Source: Actinomycetota bacterium
Lineage (GTDB): Bacteria; Actinomycetota; Actinomycetes; JACCUZ01
Reading direction: 5' to 3'
NCBI GenBank assembly: GCA_030841035.1
Contig: JAVEDI010000010.1
Span: 1 to 64,000, forward strand
Length of the DNA stretch: 64,000 nucleotides
Position numbers and translations under genes: made by a program. The notes beneath the pieces are model-generated. The model did no database searches and was not told where the DNA came from. It saw only the letters and a list, made by a program, of their open reading frames with translations. Below are positions 46,046-55,035 of this stretch, in pieces (position 1 is the stretch's first letter; every line of letters starts with the position of its first letter).

Positions 46046-46351
46046 ATGGCGACACTGCTCGAGGACGCCGCGATCGAGACCGCTCTCGCCTCGCTGCCCG
46101 GATGGCGGCGCGAGGAGAACCGACTCGTCAAGGACGTCGAGGTCAGCGACGACTCGGCCGAGGCGCTGCAGGACGCGGTGGGGAAGGTGGCCGACGAGCT
46201 GGATCACCACCCCCTCGTCGACCGCTCACCGGGCTCGCTGCGCTTCCGCCTCTGGAGCCACAGCGCCGGCGGCATCACCCAGAAGGACGTCGAGCTGGCC
46301 GCCCGCATCGACCAGGTGATCTCGGGCAGTGCGCAGGGTCCAGCCAGGTAG
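46046..46351 (+). CDS. Pterin-4a-carbinolamine dehydratase
   Basis: 101 residues, ATG 46046 with CCGGAGG six bases upstream. The signature ADELDHHPLVDRSPGSLRFR with the His-His-Pro and later LWSHSAGGITQKDVELAARI is the PCD/DCoH family. It dehydrates 4a-hydroxytetrahydrobiopterin, recycling pterin cofactor or acting in molybdopterin metabolism in bacteria. It lies 12 bases before the TagF-like gene and may be read with it. Confidence 0.92.
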   Translation: MATLLEDAAIETALASLPGWRREENRLVKDVEVSDDSAEALQDAVGKVADELDHHPLVDRSPGSLRFRLWSHSAGGITQKDVELAARIDQVISGSAQGPAR

Positions 46352-46363
46352 GCTTCGCCACCC

Positions 46364-49300
46364 ATGCCGCGCCTCACTGTCGTCCTGACCGGCGGCGGCG
46401 ACGACGCCGCCCTGCAGCGCAGTCTCGCCTCGCTGGTGGGGCAGGGTGTCGACCTCGAGGTGCGTCGCGCCGACGCGACGGACGTCGAGGCCGCGGTGGA
46501 GCAGGCCGGCGGGGAGTACCTCACCTTCCTTGCCATCGGCGACGAGGTGGCAGCCGGTGGTCATGCCGCGCTGGTGGGCGCCCTCGACGAGTCGGGGTCC
46601 GACGTCGCTGTAGGCAGGCCCGCCGCAGCGCCTCCCGAGGTCGCCGAGGCGTTCGCCAAGCGCCGTACGGGGACGACCGTGGAGCGCGTTCCCGCCCTGC
46701 TGACCGACGACGCCGCAGGCAACAAGGTCTGGCGGCGGGCCTTCTGGGAGGCACGCCCGCTGGGGTGGCCGGGTATGCCGCCCACAGCGGTCCGCGCCGT
46801 CGTGCTGTGCGGCCTGGCCGTAGCGAGCACCATCGACGTGCTGCCCGACCTGGCACTGGCCCGGCGCGACACCGGGCCACCCGCCCGCGCCCATCGACCG
46901 CGCACCGGCGACATGACTGCGCTGGCCGATCACCTCGACGCCCTGCTCGCCGTGAGCGCGGCGCTGGAGCGCGAGCAGAGGCCCAGGGCCAAGAAGGCCT
47001 TCGACGGCGCCACCATCGCCGGGGTCCTGCGCTTCACGCTCTCGCAGCTGACCGAGGCCGACGACGCCACGCAGCGACGCCTGGTGGAGACCACCGGGGC
47101 CTTCCTGGTCGGCGCCGGGCCCGTCGCCGAGCGGTCGGAGCGCGCGATCCACCGGCTGAAGTTCCACCTCGCCCGGCGCCGGCTCCTGCCGCAGCTCATC
47201 GAGGTGGTCAAGGCCCAGCGCACCGGCGAGCTCGTGCACGCCAAGGTCGTACGCCGCGGCATCTCCTACTACGGCGACTACCCCTTTCGCACCGACCGGG
47301 CGTTGCGGGTGCCCCGGGAGGTCTACCGCCTCCGGCAGGAGCTCAACCTGCGCACCCGCATCGACGACGTGCGGTGGGAAGGCGATGCCCTGGTCGTCGA
47401 CGGCGTCGCGCACATCGGCCTGCTCGACGTGGCGACGCCGCGCGCCGGCCGGGTCTGGCTCTCCCTCCTGCCCAGCGACGGCGGCAGATCGGTGCGGTTG
47501 CCGGTGGAGCGTCGGCACCGTCTCGACGTCACCGCGGAGTCCAAGGACTCGCCCTACACCTACGACTGGTCCGGTTTCCGCACGTCCATCCCCCTCAGCG
47601 CACTGGCCGGGCGCGGCCCGGGGACGAGATGGCAGCTGCGCGCGGCGGTCGTGCGCGGCGGCGTAGCCCGCCGGCGGTTCGTGACCGCGACGTCGCCCGG
47701 CAGGGCCCGCCGGCCCCCGCTGCGGGAGCTGGCCGACGGGTCGCGCATCGTGGCGGTGACCGAGGCCGGCACGTTCGAGATCGAGGTCGACCCGGTGCCC
47801 GCCGTGGCCGAGCACCTGACGGTGGACGGCGCGGAGCTGCTCCTCGCGGGTCGGGTGCGCGTGGCGGCCGGCGAGGGCGCGACGCTTCGGCTCGACACCC
47901 CCCTCGGTGACGGCCCCGTCGTCCCCGTGACGCTGCGAGAGGAGCACGGCGCAGGACGGTTCGAGGCTCGCCTGCCCCTCGACGCCATCACGCGGGACTG
48001 CCACACCGCGACACTCGTGCTCCCGGGGGGCACGTCGCACGTGCTGCGGGCCGCACTGTCCCTCTCGCCGATGCTGGTCGCCCGCCCCGACGGCAGCGAG
48101 GTCCGCGCCAGCACCTCCCGCACCGGTCGGCTGCTGCTGACCAGTGCGCCGGCGCGTCCCGAGCTCGTGGCCGCCACGTGGCCCGACGGCGGTGAGCTGT
48201 GCCTGCGGCTGCGCGACGTCGGTGACGACACGGAGGTGGTGCTGCACGCGGCCAAGGCACAGCGCGAGGTGGTGGTCGCGACGCGCGCCACGGACACCGG
48301 ACGGGTCGCCCTTCTCGATCCGGCGCGGGTCTCGTCGTTGGCGGGTGCGCTGCCTCTCACCGAGGGGACATGGCGGATGGGCGTACGTCGTCGGGGGCAC
48401 AGCGCACAGGAGCCGCTCACCGCCGACGCCACCGTGGTCGGCTCGCTGCCGCTGCGGCGGCAGGTGGGTGCCAAGACGTTCACCGTGCAGGAGGTCGATG
48501 GTGGCGTGGAGCTGGTGGCCGGTCCCGACCTGCTCGACGACGAACGCGGCGCGGTCAACCAGCGACGGCTGCAGCGAGTGGAGTTCCCCGCCTTCCGGGC
48601 CCGAGGGCTGCGCGACGAGGTGCTCTTCGAGAGCTATGAGAGCCGGGCGTACGCCGACAACGCGCGCGCGGTCTTCGAGGAGCTGGCCCGCCGCGACACC
48701 GGGCTGACCTGCCGCTGGGTGGTCCTCGACGGGCAGACCGAGCTACCGGACGGGCTGGAGCCGGTGCGGCGCCACAGCAGGGAGCACTACGAGGCACTGG
48801 CGCGCTCGCGCTACGTCGTGGTGCCCAACTACCGGCCGCTGCGCGACTGGTTGACCACGCCGCAGGACCAGGTCGTCGTGCAGACCTGGCACGGTGCGCC
48901 GTTCAAGAAGATCGGCTTCGACAACGAGCGGGGCGAGCGGACCTCGTCGCGCGACTACCACGACCGGCTGCTGAGGGAGAGCGCGCGCTGGGACTACCTG
49001 CTCTCGCCCAACCCGCCGAGCACACCGATCCTGCGGGGAGCCTTCGGCTTCGACGGGAAGATGCTCGAGACCGGCTACCCCCGCACCGACATCTTCTTCC
49101 GCCCCGACCGTGACGAGATCGCCGAGCGGGTACGGTCCCGGCTCGGCCTGCCCCCGGGCAAGAAGGTCGCGCTCTATGCGCCGACGATGCGCGACGACCT
49201 GCGTTACGGAGGCAACCGGTTCTCCCTCGACCTGCGCCTGGACCTCGAGAAGGCGCGGATCGCTCTCGGCGACGACCACGTCCTTCTGGTGCGACGGCAC

Positions 49301-49699
49301 GCGAAAGTGGTCGACACGATCACCACCGCCGACGGCGAGTTCGCCCGGGACGTGTCGCTGTGGCCCGACGTCAACGAGCTGCTGCTCGCCACCGACGTAC
49401 TCATCACCGACTACTCGTCGCTGATGTTCGACTTCGCCGACACCGGGCGACCGATGCTGTTCTTCACCTATGACCTCGAGGACTACCGCGACCGGCTGCG
49501 GGGCTTCTACTTCGACGTGCACCGGGTGCCGGGGCCGCTGCTGATGACCTCCGACGAGGTCATCGCCGGCATCCGTGAGGCCGAGCAGCTGCGCGCCGAG
49601 CACGACCCGGCGTACCGGGCCTTCGTCCGTGACTTCTGCGCCTGGGACGACGGTGGCGCGGCGGCCCGCTTCGTCGACGAGGTCTTCACCCGCCACTGA
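46364..49699 (+). CDS. Large CDP-glycerol glycerophosphotransferase (TagF-like) with degenerate GT2-like N-terminus
   Basis: 1111 residues, ATG 46364. Residues 1-110 look like a GT2 glycosyltransferase start (LTVVLTGGGDDAALQRSLAS, GGEYLTFLAIGDEV), but the metal-binding acidic pair (usually SDD/DxD) is replaced by AIGD. The middle, about 300-700, is beta-rich with several repeats of strand patterns. The C-terminal third is a clear TagF domain: VVVQTWHGAPFKKIGFDNER, LLSPNPPSTPILRGAFGFDG, LETGYPRTDIFF, VALYAPTMRDD, VLITDYSSLMFDFA. It would polymerise a polyol phosphate for a teichoic-acid-like wall polymer. No signal peptide; acts at the inner membrane face. Confidence 0.88.
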   Translation: MPRLTVVLTGGGDDAALQRSLASLVGQGVDLEVRRADATDVEAAVEQAGGEYLTFLAIGDEVAAGGHAALVGALDESGSDVAVGRPAAAPPEVAEAFAKRRTGTTVERVPALLTDDAAGNKVWRRAFWEARPLGWPGMPPTAVRAVVLCGLAVASTIDVLPDLALARRDTGPPARAHRPRTGDMTALADHLDALLAVSAALEREQRPRAKKAFDGATIAGVLRFTLSQLTEADDATQRRLVETTGAFLVGAGPVAERSERAIHRLKFHLARRRLLPQLIEVVKAQRTGELVHAKVVRRGISYYGDYPFRTDRALRVPREVYRLRQELNLRTRIDDVRWEGDALVVDGVAHIGLLDVATPRAGRVWLSLLPSDGGRSVRLPVERRHRLDVTAESKDSPYTYDWSGFRTSIPLSALAGRGPGTRWQLRAAVVRGGVARRRFVTATSPGRARRPPLRELADGSRIVAVTEAGTFEIEVDPVPAVAEHLTVDGAELLLAGRVRVAAGEGATLRLDTPLGDGPVVPVTLREEHGAGRFEARLPLDAITRDCHTATLVLPGGTSHVLRAALSLSPMLVARPDGSEVRASTSRTGRLLLTSAPARPELVAATWPDGGELCLRLRDVGDDTEVVLHAAKAQREVVVATRATDTGRVALLDPARVSSLAGALPLTEGTWRMGVRRRGHSAQEPLTADATVVGSLPLRRQVGAKTFTVQEVDGGVELVAGPDLLDDERGAVNQRRLQRVEFPAFRARGLRDEVLFESYESRAYADNARAVFEELARRDTGLTCRWVVLDGQTELPDGLEPVRRHSREHYEALARSRYVVVPNYRPLRDWLTTPQDQVVVQTWHGAPFKKIGFDNERGERTSSRDYHDRLLRESARWDYLLSPNPPSTPILRGAFGFDGKMLETGYPRTDIFFRPDRDEIAERVRSRLGLPPGKKVALYAPTMRDDLRYGGNRFSLDLRLDLEKARIALGDDHVLLVRRHAKVVDTITTADGEFARDVSLWPDVNELLLATDVLITDYSSLMFDFADTGRPMLFFTYDLEDYRDRLRGFYFDVHRVPGPLLMTSDEVIAGIREAEQLRAEHDPAYRAFVRDFCAWDDGGAAARFVDEVFTRH

Positions 49700-49854
49700 G
49701 CCCACGTCGCGCCCGGCCCGCGCGTCTCGCCCCGCCTGCGGGCCCTGCTGGAGGGGACAAAGTTGCGGCGAGTCGGTTTGGCAGGTTCGCGATCGGGGCA
49801 GCCCGGACACGTGGCGCCAGCCTGCCCGCGTCGGCGCCCCCCGAGGAGGCGTCC

Positions 49855-51216
49855 ATGACCGAGGCCCCACCCCCCGCCAAGCTGACCGCCCTCGAGCGCA
49901 ACCAACGTAAGCGGGCCGTGATGGCCAGCACGGTGGGGACCACGATCGAGTGGTACGACTTCTTTCTCTACGGCACTGCAGCGGCGCTGATCTTCCCCAA
50001 GCTCTTCTTCCCCGACCACGCCGCCTACTCAGGCATCCTGCTCTCCTTCGGCACCCAGTTCGTGGGCTTCGCCTCCCGGCCCGTCGGTGCCGCGATCTTC
50101 GGCCACTTCGGCGACAAGATCGGCCGCAAGGCCACCCTGATCACCACACTGATGCTGATGGGCATCGCGACGTTCCTCATCGGCCTCCTGCCGACCCACG
50201 CGACCATCGGGATCGCGGCGCCGATCCTGCTGACCCTGCTCCGCATCGCCCAGGGCGTCGGCGTCGGCGGTGAGTGGGGTGGCTCGGTCCTGCTGTCCAT
50301 GGAGTGGGGCTCGCCGAAGCGGCGAGGCTTCATGGCGAGCTGGCCACAGCTCGGCGTCCCGATGGGCCTGCTCCTGTCGACGGGAGCGGTCAAGCTGACG
50401 AGCGGTCTCACCGGTGACAACTTCGAGAACTGGGGCTGGCGCATCCCGTTCCTGTTCAGCATCGTGCTCGTCGGTGTCGGTCTCTACGTCCGGCTGCGCG
50501 TGCTCGAGAGCCCCGAGTTCGCCGCCGTGCGGCGCGAGGCGACGGTGGTCAAGCAGCCGATCCTCGAGGTCATCCGCACCCAGCCACGCGAGATCATCAC
50601 CTCGGCCCTGATCCGCATGTCGGAGCAGGCGCCCTTCTACCTGTTCATCACGTTCGTGCTGACCTACGGCACGGAGAAGCTGCACTTCGAGCGGGACGAG
50701 CTGCTCAACGACACCCTGGTCGCCGCAGCCATCGGGCTGTTCTCGGTGCCCTTCTTCGGCTTCCTGTCCGACATCATCGGCCGACGCACCATCTACGCCA
50801 TCGGCATCCTCGCCACGGCAGCCTTCGCCTTCCCCTACTACAGCCTGCTCGACACGCAGCGCTCCGGTCTGGTGCTGCTGGCGATCGTCCTGTCCCTGGT
50901 GGTTCACGACATCCAGTACGGCCCGCAGGCCGCCTTGATCTCGGAGAACTTCGGTACCAACGTGCGCTACTCCGGTGCCGGGCTGGGCTACCAGCTCGCC
51001 TCGGTCATCGCCGGCGGGCCGGCTCCTCTGATCGCCACCCGGATCCTCAGCCGCACCGGGTCCAACACCGGCATCAGCTGGTACATCATCGGCTGCTGCG
51101 CCCTGGCCATGGTGGGACTGCTGCTGATGCCGCGCCGCGACGGCGTCGAGGACAAGCGGATCGTCGACCTGGTCGAGGCCGAGCGGTCCCGCGTGAAGGT
51201 CGGAGGTAGCACCTGA
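49855..51216 (+). CDS. MFS transporter, metabolite:H+ symporter (MHS) family
   Basis: 453 residues, ATG 49855. Twelve membrane helices; VGTTIEWYDFFLYGTAAALI at the start and GHFGDKIGRKATLITTLMLM in the loop between helices 2 and 3 are typical of the MHS group (ShiA, ProP, KgtP). LLRIAQGVGVGGEWGGSVLL is also diagnostic. It imports a small organic acid with protons. Its stop overlaps the next gene at CTGA, so the SDR enzyme probably acts on the imported compound, plausibly 3-hydroxybutyrate. Confidence 0.9.
   Translation: MTEAPPPAKLTALERNQRKRAVMASTVGTTIEWYDFFLYGTAAALIFPKLFFPDHAAYSGILLSFGTQFVGFASRPVGAAIFGHFGDKIGRKATLITTLMLMGIATFLIGLLPTHATIGIAAPILLTLLRIAQGVGVGGEWGGSVLLSMEWGSPKRRGFMASWPQLGVPMGLLLSTGAVKLTSGLTGDNFENWGWRIPFLFSIVLVGVGLYVRLRVLESPEFAAVRREATVVKQPILEVIRTQPREIITSALIRMSEQAPFYLFITFVLTYGTEKLHFERDELLNDTLVAAAIGLFSVPFFGFLSDIIGRRTIYAIGILATAAFAFPYYSLLDTQRSGLVLLAIVLSLVVHDIQYGPQAALISENFGTNVRYSGAGLGYQLASVIAGGPAPLIATRILSRTGSNTGISWYIIGCCALAMVGLLLMPRRDGVEDKRIVDLVEAERSRVKVGGST
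51202..51206 (+). promoter_or_regulatory. Shine-Dalgarno that places a CTG start
   Basis: GGAGG stands 6 bases before CTG at 51213-51215, inside the end of the MFS gene. No ATG, GTG or TTG is available in frame before the Rossmann motif of the next protein, so this site decides for CTG. Confidence 0.65.
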
Positions 51217-51959
51217 CCGGCGACCAGCCGCGTCGGGCCCTGGTCACCGGCGGAGCGAGCGGCATCGGCGCCGCGTGCGCTCGGCGTCTCTCGGCCGACG
51301 GGCTGCACGTCACCGTGGCCGATCTGGACGGTGACGCGGCGGAGAAGGTCGCTTCCGACATCGGCGGGACGGCGTGGCAGGTCGACTTGTCGCACACCGA
51401 CGCTCTGTCCGAGCTGTCCCTCGACACGGACGTGCTGGTCAACAACGCCGGGGTCCAGCATGTCGCTGCGATCCACGAGTTCCCACCTGAGAAGTTCCGG
51501 CTCCTCGTGGCGTTGATGCTGGAGGCGCCGTTCCTGCTCATCCGGGCGGTGCTGCCCCGCATGTACGAACGCGGGTTCGGCCGCATCGTCAACGTGTCCT
51601 CCGTGCACGGTCTGATCGCCTCCCCCTACAAGGCGGCGTACGTCGCCGCCAAGCACGGCCTGGAGGGGTTGTCCAAGGTGACCGCCCTCGAGGGTGGCCC
51701 GCACGGCGTGACCAGCAACTGCGTCAATCCCGGCTACGTCCGCACGCCCCTCGTGGAGAAGCAGCTCGCCGACCAGGCTGCGGTCCACGGCATCGACCCG
51801 GACCAGGTCCTCCAGCAGGTGCTGCTGAGCGAGTCGGCCATCAAGCGGCTCGTCGAGCCGGCCGAGGTGGCCGAGCTGGTGGCCTGGTTGGCCGGCCCGT
51901 CGGCGTCGTTCGTCAACGGGGCCTCCTACCCGATGGACGGCGGCTGGACGGCGCGTTGA
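51213..51959 (+). CDS. Short-chain dehydrogenase, 3-hydroxybutyrate dehydrogenase-like
   Basis: 248 residues if started at CTG 51213. An in-frame TAG at 51207 closes the frame upstream. The next usual start, GTG 51315, would delete the cofactor motif ALVTGGASGIGAACARRLSA, so CTG with its GGAGG is the best choice. NNAGVQHVAAI, NVSSVHGLIASPYKAAYVAAKHG with the Ser-Tyr-Lys set, and NCVNPGYVRTPLVEKQ match D-3-hydroxybutyrate dehydrogenases. It would give acetoacetate with NADH. It is coupled to the MHS transporter. Confidence 0.87.
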   Translation: MTGDQPRRALVTGGASGIGAACARRLSADGLHVTVADLDGDAAEKVASDIGGTAWQVDLSHTDALSELSLDTDVLVNNAGVQHVAAIHEFPPEKFRLLVALMLEAPFLLIRAVLPRMYERGFGRIVNVSSVHGLIASPYKAAYVAAKHGLEGLSKVTALEGGPHGVTSNCVNPGYVRTPLVEKQLADQAAVHGIDPDQVLQQVLLSESAIKRLVEPAEVAELVAWLAGPSASFVNGASYPMDGGWTAR

Positions 51960-52050
51960 CGGCACGCCGGGACCGGCGCATCCGGCGCGTAACCAACCGG
52001 TCACGGATTCGTTATGCCTGGCAGGAACCGCCGACCGATGGGGGACTCCG

Positions 52051-52257
52051 TTGCGAACCGAGGTGTGGATGCGCCTGGACGAGGCTGCCCGCTATGCCGC
52101 CGTGCCGGTCTCCGAGATCGTCGAGGCCATCGAGCACGGGCAGCTGCGGGCGCGCAGCCAGCCCTTCGAGCCGGGCGGGTGGCTGCTGAACCCGGAGCTC
52201 GTGGAGAACTGGGCGGCCGGCACCGCCGCCCCGGACACCCCGCCGCTCCGGCGCTGA
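52051..52257 (+). CDS. Small helix-turn-helix (excisionase/MerR-like) protein
   Basis: 68 residues from TTG 52051; ATG 52069 seven codons later is a possible alternative. The core MRLDEAARYAAVPVSEIVEA, then IEHGQLRARSQPFEPGGWLL resembles the DNA-binding domain of the excisionase/helix-turn-helix-17 group. A preceding AT-richer stretch with TTATGC at 52012-52017 could be a -10. Role unknown; it may regulate the cell-wall hydrolase gene that follows 112 bases later. Confidence 0.7.
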   Translation: MRTEVWMRLDEAARYAAVPVSEIVEAIEHGQLRARSQPFEPGGWLLNPELVENWAAGTAAPDTPPLRR

Positions 52258-52369
52258 TCCGGCGCGGCCGCTGCCACGCAGCGTAAGCACCCGATCACAC
52301 CGCGCCAGCCGCAGAAAACCGAGAGGTCCCGGACACACGCTGGGGATCCGCCCCGCAACCGAAGGCCTC

Positions 52370-53701
52370 ATGACCGACTCCGAGCTCCAGCCCCCGCCCC
52401 TGCCTGCACGGGCCGCCGCGTGCCGCCCCCAACCGCCGGCCGTCCGGCGGTACCTGGCCGCGGCAGCCGCGGCAGTGCTGGCCCTGTGCGCCATCACCGC
52501 GGCGACCGAACCCGGGCAGCAGCGCAGCGGGGACACCCGCGCCGAGCTGTCCCGCGTCGCGCCCGTGTCGTTCACGACGACGGACCTGGTGGCCCTCGCC
52601 GCGCTCACCTCCTCCTCGACCGCCGCTGCGTCCGACGAGGCTGCCGCGGGCAGCCCGCTGGCCGCGCTCACCTCGGCGTCGACCTCCGGAGGGCTGCTGA
52701 CCGGCCAGGTGCCGGCGGCGCTCCCGGTGGATCCCGCGGTCGCGGCGCTGCTCCGGTCGCTGCGCGAGTCGTCGGCCGCTCCCGCCGCCGACGGCTCACG
52801 ACCGGCTGCCGCCGCCCGCACCGCGCTGAACTTCGCCCTCGACCAGGTCGGCCTGCCCTACGTCTGGGGTGCGGCCGGCCCGGACGCCTACGACTGCAGC
52901 GGCCTGATGCTGCGCGCCTACGCCGCCGCGGGCATCGCCCTGCCACGAGTCTCCGCCGACCAGTACGCCGGAGCCGGAACACCGGTCGACGTGCCCGACC
53001 TGCTGCCCGGCGACCTGGTCTTCTTCGCCACGGCGACCTGGGACCCGGGCGTCGTACACCACGTCGGCATGTACCTCGGCCGGGGCCTGATGGTCGACGC
53101 CCCCCACACCGGGGCCTACGTGCGCGTGGAGCCGGTACCCGCCGCGGGGTACGTCGGCGCCGTGCGCGTCGCGGCAGCGGTCGCCGCCGGCAAGCCCGCG
53201 CGGCCCGAGGCCGCCCAGCCCACGGCGACCAGTGCCCCGACGCCCGCCAACAGGGCGGTCGCCGCCGCTGCTGCTGCAGCTGCCCCGACGACAGCCGGCC
53301 CGTCGTCGGCACCCGCTGCAGCGGACGCCGCGACACCGCCCGCCGCGGCGACCGCCGCCGGGACCGATACGTCCTCGCCGGACCCCGGCGCCGCCACCAG
53401 CAGCCCGACCGAGCCAGCCCCGAGCGCGGCGTCGCCCGCGCAGCCCAAGGCGCCCGCCTCGCCGACGCCGCCCCCCGCGCCTCCCACGCCGGCTGCGCCG
53501 CCCGCCTCCCCGACGCCCCCGGCCACGCCGGTCGACCCGCCGACACCACCCGCCCCGACCGATCCCCCGGCGGCGCCGGCCGACCCGCCGACACCGCCGG
53601 CGACCTCACCGGCCGCCGTGCCCCCAGCGGTGGCCGACCTGCCGACGCCGACCTCGGCACCTGCCGCTTCCGTCTCTCCGTCGCCGACGCCTCCCGGCTA
53701 G
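52370..53701 (+). CDS. Secreted or anchored NlpC/P60 peptidoglycan hydrolase with Pro/Ala-rich tail
   Basis: 443 residues, ATG 52370. One hydrophobic segment (VRRYLAAAAAAVLALCAITA, about 25-45) acts as signal or anchor. The NlpC/P60 domain (about 148-270) has the catalytic C176 in DAYDCSGLMLRAYAAAG, H231 in VVHHVGMYLGRGL and H246 in DAPHTGAY. The last 170 residues are a disordered Ala/Pro/Thr tail, suitable for crossing the wall. It cleaves peptide stems of peptidoglycan. The tail codons are so skewed that several long false frames arise there. Confidence 0.9.
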   Translation: MTDSELQPPPLPARAAACRPQPPAVRRYLAAAAAAVLALCAITAATEPGQQRSGDTRAELSRVAPVSFTTTDLVALAALTSSSTAAASDEAAAGSPLAALTSASTSGGLLTGQVPAALPVDPAVAALLRSLRESSAAPAADGSRPAAAARTALNFALDQVGLPYVWGAAGPDAYDCSGLMLRAYAAAGIALPRVSADQYAGAGTPVDVPDLLPGDLVFFATATWDPGVVHHVGMYLGRGLMVDAPHTGAYVRVEPVPAAGYVGAVRVAAAVAAGKPARPEAAQPTATSAPTPANRAVAAAAAAAAPTTAGPSSAPAAADAATPPAAATAAGTDTSSPDPGAATSSPTEPAPSAASPAQPKAPASPTPPPAPPTPAAPPASPTPPATPVDPPTPPAPTDPPAAPADPPTPPATSPAAVPPAVADLPTPTSAPAASVSPSPTPPG

Positions 53702-53818
53702 GTCGGCTCACCTCCTCCCCGCCTGCCTGCCCGCGTCGCCACCCGAGGACAGGTCCGCCCCAGGAGCACGGCGCAGCGGGCGGTGGTTCGACCCGCGAGC
53801 ACCGGGCAAGACCGGCCG

Positions 53819-55015
53819 ATGAGCCAGACCGAGCAGCCCCAGACGCCTGAGACGGGCCGGGTCGAGGCAGGCCAGGTCACCGTCGTACCGGCCGCAGCGA
53901 CGCCCGCGGCCAGCCCAGCGACGTACCCGCCGGCCCACCGCGGCGAGCGCGTGCCCGTCCGGACCATCGCAGCCACGATCGGCATGGTGCTCGCCACCGT
54001 GCTGGCCCTGTTGCTCGTCCAGCGCATCGAGCGCACCCTGATCTGGATCCTCATCGCGCTGTTCTTCGCCGTCGCCGCCTCCCCGGCCGTCGGCTTCCTG
54101 GAGCGCCGGCTGCACCTCAAGCGGTCGCTCGCGACGCTCCTCGTGTTTCTCGGTGCCTTCCTCGTCCTCGCCGGCCTGCTCGCGATGTTCATCACGCCAC
54201 TCGCGCGGCAGGCCGACGATCTCGCGGCGGCGGTGCCGCGCTGGGCGGCGGACATCCGTGCCGGGCGCGGCCAGGTCGGCGAGCTGGCGCACCGCTTCCA
54301 CATCGACAGGTACCTTCAGGACAACCAGACCGTGCTGCGCACCGGCCTGCGGGGGCTCGGTGCTCCCGCCGCCCACGTCCTCGCACTGATCGGCGCTGGG
54401 ATCGCCGCGACCCTGTCCATCTTCGTGCTGGCCTTCCTCATGGTGCTCGAGGGCCCTCGGATGCTCGACGCCGCGTTCGCCCAGTTCGGTGAGGAGCGCG
54501 AAACCCGGATGCGCCGGGTCGGCGTCGACTGCGCCAAGACGGTCACCGGGTACATCACCGGGAACCTGCTCATCAGCGTCATCTGCGGAGCGCTGACGTG
54601 GATCGTCCTTGCCGCGACCGGGGTGCCGTTCGCCGGCGTCATCGCCCTCTTCGTCGCGGTGGCGGACCTGGTGCCGCTGATCGGGGCAACCCTCGGGGCG
54701 GTGGTGGCGGTGATCGCGGCGCTGATCCACTCGGTACCGGCGGCGATCATCGTGGCTGTCTGGTTCGTGGTCTACCAGCAGCTGGAGAATCACCTGCTCC
54801 AGCCGGTGATCCTGTCGCGGACGGTCAAGCTCAACCCGCTCGCCGTGCTGATCAGCATCCTGCTCGGCGCGGAGCTCCTCGGCATCCTGGGGACGCTGCT
54901 CGCCATCCCGGTGGCCGGCATCATCCAGGTCGTCCTGCGGGACCTGTACGACGTCCGCCGCGGGCGCAGGCGCCCGGTGCCGACCGTCGGCGAGAACGAG
55001 GTCCCGGCCACCTGA
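53819..55015 (+). CDS. AI-2E family (PerM/YtvI-like) membrane transporter
   Basis: 398 residues from ATG 53819 (MSQTEQPQTPETGRVEAGQV). After a 50-residue polar arm come helices in the family order: TIAATIGMVLATVLALLLVQ, LIWILIALFFAVAASPAVGF, a long amphipathic stretch, then LVPLIGATLGAVVAVIAALI and NHLLQPVILSRTVKLNPLAV, the family phrase. The group exports small molecules or ions; substrate here unknown. It is 117 bases after the NlpC/P60 gene on the same strand. Confidence 0.9.
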   Translation: MSQTEQPQTPETGRVEAGQVTVVPAAATPAASPATYPPAHRGERVPVRTIAATIGMVLATVLALLLVQRIERTLIWILIALFFAVAASPAVGFLERRLHLKRSLATLLVFLGAFLVLAGLLAMFITPLARQADDLAAAVPRWAADIRAGRGQVGELAHRFHIDRYLQDNQTVLRTGLRGLGAPAAHVLALIGAGIAATLSIFVLAFLMVLEGPRMLDAAFAQFGEERETRMRRVGVDCAKTVTGYITGNLLISVICGALTWIVLAATGVPFAGVIALFVAVADLVPLIGATLGAVVAVIAALIHSVPAAIIVAVWFVVYQQLENHLLQPVILSRTVKLNPLAVLISILLGAELLGILGTLLAIPVAGIIQVVLRDLYDVRRGRRRPVPTVGENEVPAT

Positions 55016-55035
55016 GCAGCCGTCACCCGGGCTGC
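55016..55035. terminator. Hairpin at the AI-2E / phosphatase junction
   Basis: GCAGCC (55016-55021) pairs with GGCTGC (55030-55035) around an 8-base loop; it starts right after the AI-2E stop and covers the stop of the convergent gene. Short but well placed. Confidence 0.4.

Noticed and set aside
52258-52369. c-di-AMP (ydaO-type) riboswitch before the NlpC/P60 gene
   Set aside because: Actinobacterial wall-hydrolase genes often have this element, but the leader is only 112 bases and none of its conserved segments could be recognised.
53232-53822. Arg/Pro-rich plus-strand frame of 196 codons
   Set aside because: It is the shifted frame of the Ala/Pro/Thr-rich tail of the NlpC/P60 protein and has no independent start signal.
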